NCBI GenBank assembly: GCA_963971425.1
Contig: OZ020518.1
Span: forward strand, 14,886,190-14,950,189
DNA from: Bryoerythrophyllum caledonicum
Lineage: Eukaryota; Streptophyta; Bryopsida; Pottiales; Pottiaceae
Direction: 5' to 3'
DNA: 64,000 bases
Position numbers and translations under genes: made by a program. Within the stretch, counting starts at the first letter, position 1; each line of letters begins with the position of its first letter. The notes beneath the pieces are model-generated. The model was not told where the DNA came from. It ran no database searches and was given only the letters and a program-made list of their open reading frames with translations. Shown here in pieces: positions 23,624 through 35,500 of the stretch.

Positions 23624-24092
23624 GAGCATCTCCACCAAGGCACGGGGCCCCAACATATTTGTAGGGTTGTCGGGTTATTTTAGAATGGTTGTCGCACCGC
23701 GGACACCAGCACAGGGAACCGGTCCGCCAGCTTGGCGTTGGGCTGGCTCCCAAACGGGAAATCGATGATTTTTCTAGTGCATACTCTATTCTTTGCCGTT
23801 CCACCTCGCCACTCCACTTTCGCCACGTGGATCGATGGGATTGGTTGCGGCTTCCAAAGGCTGTGTTGTTCAATAATTACATTGCTCAACCATGTGTTAC
23901 GACATCGACAGCTAGCTTTGGTCGCTACAACCTCTCTTTGGCCGGCTGCAACGTCTCATTCTCTGCAACCTCCCTGGTAGCATGCAAAGCGTCTCGCGGT
24001 GCAGAATTTTTATAAGACTCATGTTGTCCGCGCTTTCCACCGAGGTTCTCCGCCTTGGAGTGGAAATTTCCCCGCAAGGGGTGGAGATGCTC
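23624..24092. mobile_element. MITE with GAGCATCTCCA termini (Harbinger-like), copy B
   Basis: The ends GAGCATCTCCACC and GGTGGAGATGCTC are inverted, and both flanks show the trinucleotide TTA (23,621-23,623 and 24,093-24,095). A 3-bp TTA/TAA duplication is the PIF/Harbinger signature. Non-autonomous, 469 bp. Confidence 0.75.
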
Positions 24093-24097
24093 TTAGA

Positions 24098-24525
24098 AGG
24101 TGCCATTGGTGGCTGCAGTATTCTACATGTATGGTGTCGTATTTCAACATGATAAGGTTTAGATATTGAAATGAACCCACATGAAAGATGTTAGTTGAAG
24201 AATCTTCAATCTAAAAGTGCGAGGTGTTTGCTAAACTTCAATGCATTTTTTGTGTTTTACAAAGGAATATACATGCATGTATATACGGTTCTCGATTGGC
24301 GTTCAAGGGATAATTCTTGAACAAGTCTAGGGAACCGTATACAGAGACATGTATCTCACTTTGTAGGATACAAAGGATGTGTCAAAGTTTAGTAAGACTT
24401 ACATCTTGAAGATTCTTCAACTAACATCTTTCATGTGGAGGTCATTTCAATATTTGAACCTTATCATGTTCAAATACAACACCACACATGTAGAATTTTG
24501 TTGCTACTAGGGGGTTGGTCTGATG
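24098..24525. repeat. Fold-back palindrome, ~190-bp arms (family F)
   Basis: The left arm (about 24,098-24,297) carries AACATGATAAGGTTTAGAT, GAAAGATGTTAGTTGAAGA and CATGCATGTATATACGG. The right arm (about 24,333-24,520) is its imperfect reverse complement. The centre is a short spacer with CGTTCAAGG and TTCTTGAAC. A relative with the arms in the opposite order lies at 53,366-53,802. Confidence 0.88.
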
Positions 24526-24539
24526 TTTACGGAGATTGG

Positions 24540-25559
24540 CAGGATTATAGTGTCTATTTGTTCCTTCCGCTTAGTCCATGTCTATTGGATATTGGTTAGT
24601 ATGATGTTTGACACATAACACCCATTTCATACCATCGACATACAAAACATACCAGAGGCGAACCTCTAGTTCGAAGTTTATTAATTAGAAAAATGCATGC
24701 CAAATTATGTGGAAATTTATTTAATGAAAATGCCAAAATTGGAGAAACTATATATTAACAAATTTGTCACATGGAGAGACATCAAAGGGAGGTGGGGCTT
24801 GGAAAAGCCTTTGTCCTTGGTTGTACATGTATGAGGGCTTTGATTAGGAACTCCAAGGTTTTGGATTCAACCTCCATGGTTGTCAAACGTACTAAATATA
24901 AAGATATGTGATTTCTTGCCAAAAATCACTTATTTGTTATTTTGGATGCCGAATGGCCTTTTTCACTTTGATTGATTATTCGGCATGACTTAAGACTATG
25001 TTTGTTTTACCAAAATTTTATGTATGTAAAGAGTAGTTGATATTTGAAGCACTTGTTATATTGAACACTATTGATTATGGTTGTTACATGCCTAGCCCCA
25101 CGATTTAATTAATATTGAGTCATTAGGGATGACTTTTGATATGATGGATGTTGTTATAAGCAAACTACTCTCGTAGAGAGCAAATTTTGTAATGGATCCA
25201 TCTCAATTGTTGTATTGAAATGGTTGTTGTAACAGATGTCCTTGGAAAAGGAGCTGAGTGTATTTGGTTTGAATCAATATACAAAATTAATTAAATTTGG
25301 TTATTGGAAATAACTCAATCATATTGCAAATGGGCCATTGTGTAGGTATGGAATGCTATGATCTTTGCTATATCATAAAAACCAATGCTAGGATTGCTTC
25401 TTGAGTTGTTGGTATCATAATTCTTGAAACTTGTTGATATTTGATTCCATTTTCATTGGGTTAAATTAGTTCCTTCATTGGTGTACAAATCTTTGATCAT
25501 GACCATTGTCATTACCTGCTTCCAATTTGCTCAATCCTTTGGAGTCCATGAGATGTGTT
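24540..25559. other. AT-rich intergenic, nothing recognised
   Basis: No long frame, RNA gene or clear repeat that I can support. Confidence 0.5.
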
Positions 25560-28500
25560 CATTTTCTAGATGTGTTAAATCTCAATTTGCATGAATTTCA
25601 TGAGGAATTAGACTGTGAAATTTGAAGTTTAGATTGACGCACACATTACATGTACACTATGCAAATTAAATTTTACAATTTGGAGTTCCTGAATTCATGA
25701 AAAAATTAGGTGTACATAGCAAAACACATAAAATACACTAAAATATAGAATATATCATGCCACGTACTATGTAGTATCTCATACACATGCAAAATGATCT
25801 CCATCTTAAATTTTGATTAAAATTTGACTTCATTATTTTGATTTCCGCAATCTTCATTCTTTTGTGATAGCGGATCTCTTGCATCGCATACAAATCTTCC
25901 ATTTTCATTTGTTAAATTTGGAAGATTTTTGTATACAATCTAGTAAAAGAAAGCCAAAAAATCATCAATAATCACGTATAAATGTTTACTTCACATATGT
26001 ATGTCAATGCCAAGCCATCAACCTACTGCACATTTCTTGCAAGAATCTATTGATAAAAAAAACCCTCCAAAATCCCTCCAATTTCACTCCCAATATATGG
26101 TAACTCTAAACACAATAATCTATCACATCAACCGTTGGATGTTAAAAAAAAATTCCCCTAGGCCATGGTTAGAGTTCAATTAAGATTAGATACTAAACTA
26201 AGCATTATTTTCCCATTCAAGTTAGTTCAAGGGGGAAAAATTCACATATCTTGATTTTGTGTGAACATACACTAGGCGCCAGAGGGTTAAGTATCTCAAA
26301 GTATATTTAGGAATCCCCCATCCCAAGGATTGCAAAATGGAAGACTATTCTACACTAGTTGTAAAATGCTATGACAAATTACAATGTATTCTCATTATAA
26401 ACACCTCTATCCATTTCCGGTTGCATACTAGCACATGAGGTATGAACTGGATTTCTGCCCCCAAAATTGGTCCAGGAATCCTTCCAGATTCTCACTCTTT
26501 CTGCTTCATACTGTAAATAATTGAAGAGTGGGTCATTCCAAGTTACATAATTGTAGGAATTATTCCCCATGTGTGACCCAAGGGAACAATTCAACATAAA
26601 TATCCCCTCATTCACCACCGTCAATCATCTATCCCATTTTCCCCACACAAACAATGTCTTGTTTTCTACTTCCATGGCTTCAAATCCATTGTGTGCCAAG
26701 TAAGATAGAGAAATCCGAATCCACAAGTCTCCTCTAAAGCCGAAACCCCATGTAATGCCCAACCCGAATTATCATTGTTGCTTCCTACTTGCTTCCTACT
26801 AGGGAAGAAACTCTAGGGCCACTTCCATGCATCACACCCATCAGCTACTATAATCAACCCAACGTTTTGGGTGCTTTCAAGTTGTACCCCCAATAACCTT
26901 TATTTAGAGAATCTGACAGGTGCCACCTTGCAGTTCACAATCCATCTTGCTATGATTAGTATATTGGGAGGAATGGAGAAGCTGACGGGTTTGAAAAGTG
27001 GTTACATAATCCCGGAGATTATCACCTAGGTAATCTGTGATGGGGTGTCACCCAACCTTACTTTTTCGCGTTAGCTTTTCGGTTGCATAAGGATTATCAG
27101 CTACATGGAAGTGACACCCCATCACAGATGACCGGTCGGGCATTACATGGAACCAGGCTCTAATCCATCACTACCTACGACAACAACAATAACTTTCCCC
27201 AGGTACTTTTTGAAGATCACTATAGTTAGCCCGGCTGCAAATGACATCCTATTGAAATTTAGCCCCTCTACAAATCTTTCTAACAATTAAAACAATTCAA
27301 ATCCCATTGTCCCCTCTGATAAAACTACACATAGCCCTGATAAATCTAGATTCGATTCAACTTTTAGGTTTTATTTTATATATTTTTTTGAAACAAAACA
27401 AACAAGGTTTGATTGCAAAAAAGTCACAAGTACAGACAGACGCGCCAGTTCCGGCAACGTCAAGGACTCAAGACCCCGAACTAGACATGAAACTCTTTGA
27501 CCCTCAACTTTTAGTTTGTAGAAGGAAAAAAAAATTAGCTAGAGGGCAAAGTACATCCGGTTGAATTTTAGCCGAGCCTCTGCCAAAACAGCCATAATCC
27601 CACTATTCTGGCGTCCAGCCAACGCAGGGAACCACTTTTGGCGAACTTTAGCTAAAAAGTAGTTGTGGCTAAATTTTGGCGACAGACGAACCAGGGCAAA
27701 ATTCTTGTCACGAGGGCTATAATTGCTCCTTTCTGTGCACAAAGATAGCCTCTGCTTCAAGGATTTATGTCGCTCCAAAAAAGAAAAAGGTTAAAAAGGT
27801 GAGCCTCTACTTTTTCATTTGTTATTTTCGGGTCCGAAATAGGCTAAAGTCCTCACCTGAATCCTTTAATCTTTTACCGCCCAGCTATGTTTCTGGGAAG
27901 ACCAAGATTTCTGCTGATTTTTTTCTTTGAACCGGATTTGATCGAAATACAGCGACTAATATTAACATCTAACCTTACCAAATTGAATTTAACTTGTGAC
28001 CTGAACTTTGGGGAAATTTTGCACAACATCCAACGGTTGATGGAATAGATTATAGTGTTTGAAGTTATGGTATATCGGTAGTGAATACTGTGGATTTTGG
28101 AGGGTGTACTACTTTAACCATTAATAGATTCTTGCAAGATTTTTTTTTACTTTGAATTAGAGTGGTTCACATGTGCACTAGGTTGATAGCTTCGTATTGA
28201 CATATCATGTGCGAAGAAAATATTTGTACACAATTATTGGGGATTTTTTTTCTTTTTTCAACTTGATTGTATACAAAAATATTCCAATGTTATACAAATC
28301 AAAACAGAATTTTCATATGCGAGGAGAGAGATCAACAATCACAAAACAATGAAGAATGTCTTAAAGACGAAGTTCAATCAAAATTTAAGACCAAAATCAA
28401 TGTGCATGTGTGTGAAATACAACATAGTATGTGGCATGGTATTCACTGTATTTTAGTGTATTTGGTGTATTTTGTGTTGTATTCCTAGCTTTTCCAAGTA

Positions 28501-28625
28501 TTCTATAAATCCAAAGCATGATCCGATTGTTGGAGAGTATGTAATGTGTGTGCAAATCTGAACTTTGTATTTTGAAGCCCAATTCCTCATGGATTTCATC
28601 CAAATTGAGTTTTAGCACCTCCGGA
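25560..28625. repeat. 3-kb inverted-repeat (hairpin) element with ~600-bp arms
   Basis: The left arm (about 25,560-26,165) and right arm (about 28,010-28,625) are imperfect reverse complements along their whole length. Shared landmarks include GCACACATTACAT, CATGAGGAATT, TTGCAAGAATCTATT, CCCTCCAAAATCC and CATCAACCGTTGGATGTT. The ~1.85-kb interior has no gene that I can support. It is either a non-autonomous transposon with long terminal inverted repeats or two repeat copies inserted in opposite directions. Confidence 0.8.
27037..27128. repeat. Perfect 17-bp inverted repeat with 58-bp loop
   Basis: TCTGTGATGGGGTGTCA at 27,037-27,053 is exactly complemented at 27,112-27,128. It would form a stable hairpin if transcribed and may be the core of a small MITE. 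Confidence 0.85.
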
Positions 28626-28639
28626 GTCCCATTTTGGGT

Positions 28640-29060
28640 TTCTTGGGCGGTAAAGGGTTAAGGCCAAACGACCATATGTGGGGCGTTTTGGCACAAGAAC
28701 TTTGTAGCAAGCGCTACAGGCCACCTAGAAGGAAACAATAGACCATGACTTAGAGGTGGAGCAAGATGAGCATCTATTGAGATCATTGCCACGACAATCA
28801 ATGCAAGCATTGGCGAGCTACAATGAACCATGTGAAACAAGTTCGTAGATTTTCATGCTCTGATGTATCCCGTGCATAGTCGTCATTCTGCATGATCCTG
28901 AACATTGATAGATTCTTGGAGGCGAGAAAAGCTCATCCGCCTTAAAAGGGTTTACTCGAGGCAAATGACCTTCTATAAACCCCTACCTTTTTAATTCCGG
29001 ACATAAGCACGACATCTATTTAATGATATGTTTTATTTCCTTGTATTATGTCGTCTCTAT
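28640..29060. repeat. Dispersed repeat copy (family R2)
   Basis: Shares GAGGTGGAG(C/G)AAGATG, CATCTATTGAGA, GCGAGCTA and AAAAGGGTTAA with 57,600-57,815 in the same orientation. The minus-strand frames of both copies resemble each other but show no known domain. Confidence 0.7.
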
Positions 29061-29129
29061 GGGAGGCTGTGAGTGCTCCACCACGTAATACTTTCAAAAG
29101 AAAAATATTCAATGTAACAACCAACGTAG

Positions 29130-29560
29130 GACACTACAATGGCGATTAAATTTCATAAGAATTTTTTTGTGTGGTTGGGAGCTCCCCTTGAATTGCACGT
29201 CATTGGCATGGTGGGTGCCAATGGGATCTCTATATTGAAGTAGTACGAGCCATTTGGAGAGTTGGGCCCTTGATTTAATGGCACCCTCTCGTTTTTCTGG
29301 CCCTCTCATTTTAGGGGGCCCGGAGGCTTTTTTAAGATTTTTTTTGGACACATTTGGGGCGTGCAGCCCCAATGTACTCTATGGAGCCCCCCTTGCTTTA
29401 AATAGTTTCTCCATCCAAAAAAAATAGGGAGCAAGTTTTAGCCCACCCCCCTTGAAAAGGCTCGTGCTACTCCAATATAGAGATCCGTGCGGATGCTCAT
29501 AGAGATTAAAAAATAAATACTCCAATATTGAGATCCGTGCGCATGCTCTTAGAAATTTAA
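29130..29560. repeat. Degenerate MITE with duplicated end
   Basis: A ~45-bp segment ACTCCAATAT, GAGATCCGTGCG, ATGCTC is repeated in tandem (about 29,469-29,512 and 29,519-29,556). An inverted counterpart, GGGATCTCTATATTGAAG, lies near 29,221, suggesting the terminal inverted repeats of a small element. Confidence 0.6.
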
Positions 29561-29569
29561 AAAGAAAAT

Positions 29570-29910
29570 GTTGTGGTTGTGGTTGAGATGGGATGTGACT
29601 ATAAAATAAAATTAAAACAAAGATGGCGCTACCGTGAAAACACATTCTTCAATGTATGTTCTACCCAAGCATGTTTCACTCACTTGATTGGAGCACACAT
29701 TCCCCCACAAGTGGGTAAGCTACTGATTTGTAAGCAAGGCCAAGGAAGAATCTACAAAGAGGATAGATATCATTATGTCCAGTACATTTTGCTATAGTCC
29801 AGTTGCTAACCAGAAGACTAAATCAAAAGATATAATTCCACTAGAAAGCAACGTGCAGAGTACCGTACTCAATGGTCACTTTCGGCACCTCTATGTCAAA
29901 GAATTATTCT
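29570..29910. other. Intergenic, nothing recognised
   Basis: A frame with GGTTGAGATGG and scattered short ORFs, none with coding character. Confidence 0.4.
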
Positions 29911-29914
29911 TTTT

Positions 29915-30765
29915 AACCTCTAAAGGACCGGTTTTGTGCTTCACCAAAACCACCCCAAAACTGCCACATTAACATGAGATATTATTAGACTTTATCAAAC
30001 ATTTTTTAACTATTTTCAAATGTTAGATCTTCAAGTCAACTACTACAAGGAGACACCCAAAAAACATTCGTAAACTTTGTCCGTAGAGATTGAAAGATAC
30101 ATGCATTTGAAGAGAGCAAAATTGTTTTTTTCTACTGTACGCTTCAGGTTCAACGTACTTTGACTCAAGATCATGGCAATTTTTTGCACTACACATTTCA
30201 TAAACTCAATGGATCTATGTTCTACCTTGTGTTGGGTCATTGCACGCCAAAATTCACAAGTAATGGAGGTGTTCAGGATAAGAAAACTGGACCAGCAACG
30301 ACTAGGGGTAGAGAAAGTGGCCCTTTACTTACAAATGCAACTTTATTTTTTAACTCGAGAAATAATTGTTGGATCTAAAATCCAAACGGTGAATAGAATC
30401 ATGATGTCATATTCTAACAACAAATAAAAATAGTAATAAAAAAGTAAAATCCTTAATTACTACGCGTTTTTAAGTGAAAGCAATGAAGGTTGCCAAGAAC
30501 TTTCCTTCACTACTACCCGCCTCAAAAAAGTGCAATTGTCAACTCTACAGTAGCACTATTCATCTCTATAGTACCCTGCCCAGCTGCCAAAATGAACATG
30601 TTTTATTATGTTTGAAGCGCCATAACTTTTTCCCTATAAGTCCAAAAAAATAAAGAAAAAAATCCCCGCAAAGATAACCCATAGTCCTATTCTCACTTAA
30701 AATTTCAAGAAGTTATCTTCAAAATGGATTTTCAAGAACCTGCTGAAATTCAATTTCTCCCACGT
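29915..30765. repeat. Dispersed repeat copy (family R3)
   Basis: Reverse-complement relative of about 58,040-58,845. Matching landmarks, read here, are AAAGGACCGG, ACATGAGATATTATTAGACT, ATACATGCATTTGAA, CTTTCCTTCACTACTACCCGCC and AGTCCTATTCTCACTTA. About 850 bp, non-coding. Confidence 0.78.
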
Positions 30766-30789
30766 AGGAATAAATTGTTCTTTAATTGT

Positions 30790-31845
30790 TAACACAATGA
30801 TTCGGACACAGTGGTATGACCAAAGTATTACACAAATATCACCTATGTATTATATGGGTATCACCTAGGCATTCTATGGGTATCACCTAGGTTTTATATG
30901 GGTATCATATAGGCATCATACGGGTAGCACCTTGATAGTACGTAGGTGATTACCTAGACAAAAAAATTATATTTTCCAAAAAAATTTGGACACTCTCCAT
31001 TTTGAATTTGTTATCACGCATGCCTGAGTGAATGCCAAGGGACACAATCACTCAAGGACCACACGGGGCCCCATTTACTCAGCAAGCAAGCTTGGCAGAA
31101 TGGCAGCGTCACGTGAACAAAGCTGGCAGGCCTGTCAGGCCAGCTGGGAACCCCCTGTCAGATTTACCACAGTATTACCAGAGTATCACCACAGTAGCAC
31201 TAGGGTATGGGGACGGATACAACGGGAGCGTCCGAGTGTCGTCACAGTATTAAACGGGTACCCGACATGTATCGCGCTCGTATCGGGATAGTACCACCCG
31301 AGTATAGGGATATAGCATGTTCATAACACTTGTGCAAGGAGTGGAGGTTCAAACATTGCCAATTTCCGTTATAATCTATTATGAACTTAATATGTTTTAG
31401 AATGATAATATGAATTGTCAGTTAGAATATTGTTGTAGGAAGAATTAAATATATATAATATGAAGACCTCTAAGTTTTATGTGGAGAAGAAGAAGTATTA
31501 TTTTGGTACCGTACGCGATAGTATGTGTGAACACTGAAAATGTTTGACTTGGTTTAATATACTAACACTAGAACAATCATTTTTTTGATATATCAATGAA
31601 AATAATATCACTTGTCTATATCAAAAATCTCACATTTAATACCCTACGCAATGGTCGGATTTGTACACAATTAATTCAAACATGGAGATTGACCAATTTT
31701 TTTTTTGAAATTTCCAGAGATTGTTGAGGTGTTATAGACGAAATGCAAAGATGATACCCTTTTAAAGCCCAAGTGATACCCATGTCATGCCTAGGTGATA
31801 TCCAATGATATCCATTGTGTCCGAACCACTACGATCCAAAAAAAT
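30790..31845. mobile_element. Possible TIR element with GGTATCACCTAGG minisatellite ends
   Basis: The outer ends are inverted: ATTCGGACACAGTGGTAT near 30,800 and ATATCCATTGTGTCCGAAC near 31,800-31,818. Just inside the left end are four to five degenerate copies of TATGGGTATCACCTAGG. Inside the right end are GTGATACCCATG-type copies on the other strand. No coding capacity. Related end sequences occur at 58,845-59,100. Confidence 0.55.
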
Positions 31846-32532
31846 AATTAATTCGACATGTAGTGTCGGTAAGTGACCACTTCCTACAGTAGAGTGTCCT
31901 AGCAAAAGTCAGTGGAGTTGCAGGACATGCCCCAGTAAGTTTCTAATTAAATGTCGGATCTAGAAAAAAATCATACTCACACAAAACTCTTAGTAATTTC
32001 CATCTAGAGTAGAAGAACGTTATAAATTGACACCATAGAAACGTGCCCAAACCTTCAAAAGTCCCTCCAAGGGAACTCTTGGGAATTTAGGGGATAGAGC
32101 TTCAGAAGCTTGGTTATTTTGGCCGAGGCAGAGTAAGCCGGATATCAGAGCGGTATCACACGACTATAATAGGGTGTCGGGGGAGTATTGCCATAGTATC
32201 AGGAGGGTACCAGGCTTGTGCTTCGTCTGCCGCTTTCTCTTTTCCCTTCTCATTTGTTTTGTTGCCGTCCTTATTTGTACATTGTAGTAACAGTACTTTG
32301 CTCGGTGTTGCGTATCTCCTTGACAGCCTCCGAGTTTCTGGAGCATGATGAGGCGGATGATGAAGGGAGCGCGAGAAGTCGGTGGCCGTGGATGAATTAT
32401 TAGTAGACAGACTGTAGCTCGGAAGACTAGCTTGGAGAGGAGACGCGCGGGAGGTTGAGAGGTTGAGGAAGCAGCGGAATGTGTTAGGTTAGGTGATCGG
32501 AGCGGCGAGGAGAAGAGAGGAGAGGAGTTTTG
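31846..32532 (+). promoter_or_regulatory. Upstream region of RLK2
   Basis: No gene between the repeat and the RLK2 start. The last 150 bp are purine-rich (GAGGAGAAGAGAGGAGAGGAG), like a 5' leader. No TATA element that I would trust. Confidence 0.35.
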
Positions 32533-35500
32533 ATGGAGAAGCAGAAGTGGAGTTTGGTGTTGCAATTGTTTTTGCTGCTGATTTCATGGATAGGAGACGG
32601 CGAGGTGGCGGCGGCGGGAGTGGAGGAGTATTTGGCGGAGAAGGAGACGAAAGTGCGGCTTCTTGCCAGTGACGCTCTTCGTTTAGCTCTTGATAGAGAA
32701 GACTGCGGTACTGTCTATGATCTTCTGGTTTGCGCAAGGATTGGCGCATTAGAATTTTTTTTAATGTGTGAGAGTGTAGCTGCGGAACTGTCAGGGATCG
32801 TTTGGTGGAGGAATTATTTTGTTTCTCAGGATGGCGCATTGGAGTGAGTGGAAGCGTCTTGATAGAAGAGTGCGGTACTGTCAATGATCTTCTTGTGCGA
32901 GGATTTCTTCTCCTCGGAGTGTGGCGCATTGCGATTTCTTTTTCGTAAGAGTTCGCTAGTGGAAGCGTCTTTTGCGGTGATAATGCTAGAGATGGAGCCA
33001 TTGCTTGGTTTCTGAATAGGTTGAATCGTGTGATCGGGATTTCAGGCCTGTCGCAATGCGCGCAGAAGTGCGCTCGGCATGCGTGCTCGCCGACTGCGCG
33101 CGACAATTTCACGTGCGTTCTGGCGACTGGACCGGTTCCGGGGTGCAACAACACCGGGTGTGGAGGAATTCAATTGGATTTTGGAGGGAGTGGATTCGTG
33201 AGGTACGAAAGTTTTTCTTTGTTGTGAGACGGCGTGGGCGGGGTTTAGAGGTTTGAATAAGCTCTTGCTTTGGTCAGTAGGATACTTTGAGAGCGTTGTC
33301 CTTCGTCTGCAGGCTTCCGCCGTTTTTCCGGAACTTTTCGAATTCGAATTTAAGTCCGGAGATTAAGCGGTCCGTCTGCGCATACTCGAGTCTTCAGTTT
33401 GCTGCGAGCAGCAGTTCGAATGATAATCGCACGCTGGAGAATCTTTCCCTCGGAACTGCCGAGGGTGTGTCTCGCGCTTTTCCTGGCAGAGTAAGTCTTT
33501 TGTGCTTTTTTTTTCCCCTTCAGTAAGGTAAATGCGAAGCGCATTTGTGATAGTTTTCAAATCCTGGCTTTTGTTTCTCAACTTGCTCTGGTTGTGTTCG
33601 CAGGCCGCGAATCCAGAGGGGGACTGTGTCAGCTATGATTCTCGGAAACAACCAGGGTGAGTAATTAGAGGGAGCTTTCTGTAAATTCTGTGCAAGCGGT
33701 GATGATCGCGCTGTTACATATTGTATCTTCTTGCGATGCAGGTACATTTTATCAACTTCTGTTGTGAAAGACGTCGTAGTTCTGCTCGATTCTGGACAGC
33801 AGGACAATGCAACTTTCAAAGCAGGAAGAAATGTTGTTACGGAGCTTTTTGACACCTTCACCAGCGCGGATCTTGTAAACGTAGTTACGTTTGACGCCGC
33901 GCGTACAACTCTGTTGCAGCCGACCTCGGTATTTTCTCGCAGCTCATCATCATACTTCTTTTCATTTTTCTTGATCAATGTAGTGAAACCTTAGACTTTC
34001 GGCTCTTTGCTCACTGTTTATGCTTTTCTTTTTGTACACCCTGATAGTCCGACAGTGTTTGTTAAACTCCAATATTGCAGATTCTTGCAAGAAGGAGTGC
34101 AGATTTGCATTTTGCGTTTGGTGTACCATCCTTGGTAAACACTCCAGGTGGTTTCTCGAATATCAGTCTTGGGTTTCAGAAAGCGATGACCGCCTTCAAC
34201 GCAACAAGTAAACTTAAAGTACCTCTTCGAACTTCGTGATGCATCTCTTCATTGTGCAGATATTTGTGTCCTAGATTGCACGTCTACAGTGGTGCCCGAA
34301 ATGGTGCTGTGAATATGAGACATTTAGGAGCCTGGCTTTTGATTTCCAAAGTGTCCTATAAGCCGGCTAGGCATCAGTGGATGTATCTTATACTAGCATC
34401 TGTCTTGTCAGGTTCTGAGTTTCTGCAGAGTTTTCTTGGAATCGATTATGTGTACCCTAATCACTTGGGGTCTTTGGTTTGACAGATCATTGTGGCTATC
34501 ACCGATGGCCATTTCTCCTCCGCGGGAAATTTTTCAAATACCTCATTTCAACAAGCGGTGTCGTCTCTGAACTCGGAGGGAGTCGTGGTTTTCTTTTTTA
34601 GCCTAGGTCCTGGCGATGGAGAAATCCCTTCTAATCCACTCACAGAGCTTAGGAAATATTCTTGTCGCCTAAACAGCACTGTGACATATGTTAGTACCGA
34701 GGACGCGGTTCGAAACCCTCTTTGGGCGATTCGCCCCTACTTCGACTACCAGGCCACAATGCGGTTCAAGGAGAACGTCACGTTCTGGACAGATATTTAT
34801 GAGGGCGGCAATGGTCAGGGCAATGTGTCTACCGTGAGTTATCCCGGTACGTGTTCTGTGTCAAAAGCATGGTCCTTCCTCACACAAAGTAGTTTGTATC
34901 CGCCATCACTTGTGGGGCTAAAAGTTGACTCTCGCAACCACCATTTGTGTGCAGTTTTCAAGAATGGAACCTTGTATGGCGTCGCGTCCATTGATGTGCC
35001 GGTCAACAATACGGATGAGAACATCATCAAGCAAAAATACGTGGATTCAAGCGTTCCTGCGATCAGACTGTCCTGTCAATTGCAACAGGCAAGGTTCTTT
35101 CCTATTGTGACTGAAACGTGCATTATTGGGACAATGCAGCTTCAAGAGCGATAAGGCCATGGATTGTTAGTATGGATATGATTCCTATAGAGTTTTTGTC
35201 CAGTCAACCACAGAAATGTTTGTATTCCTTTGTCATCTGCTTCCTGAAAATTGCTCACTGTCTGTCTCATCTCACCCTCAGGTAAAGCTCAGCCAGTGCA
35301 CCAAGCCCGTGGATCCAGGGTTACGGCCTCTTTGTGAACAAGACACATACATTGACCAGTCTCCTGCATCTTCGTTCAATACGACCCGTTGCTGTGATTC
35401 ATGTGCTTCTTCAAGCATCAAAGCGAAGAGTTTTCTTGCCGACAAGGCTAATCACCTCCGGTTGGGTTTGGGAGCAGTCGGGTTATTCGTCCTGCTGTGT

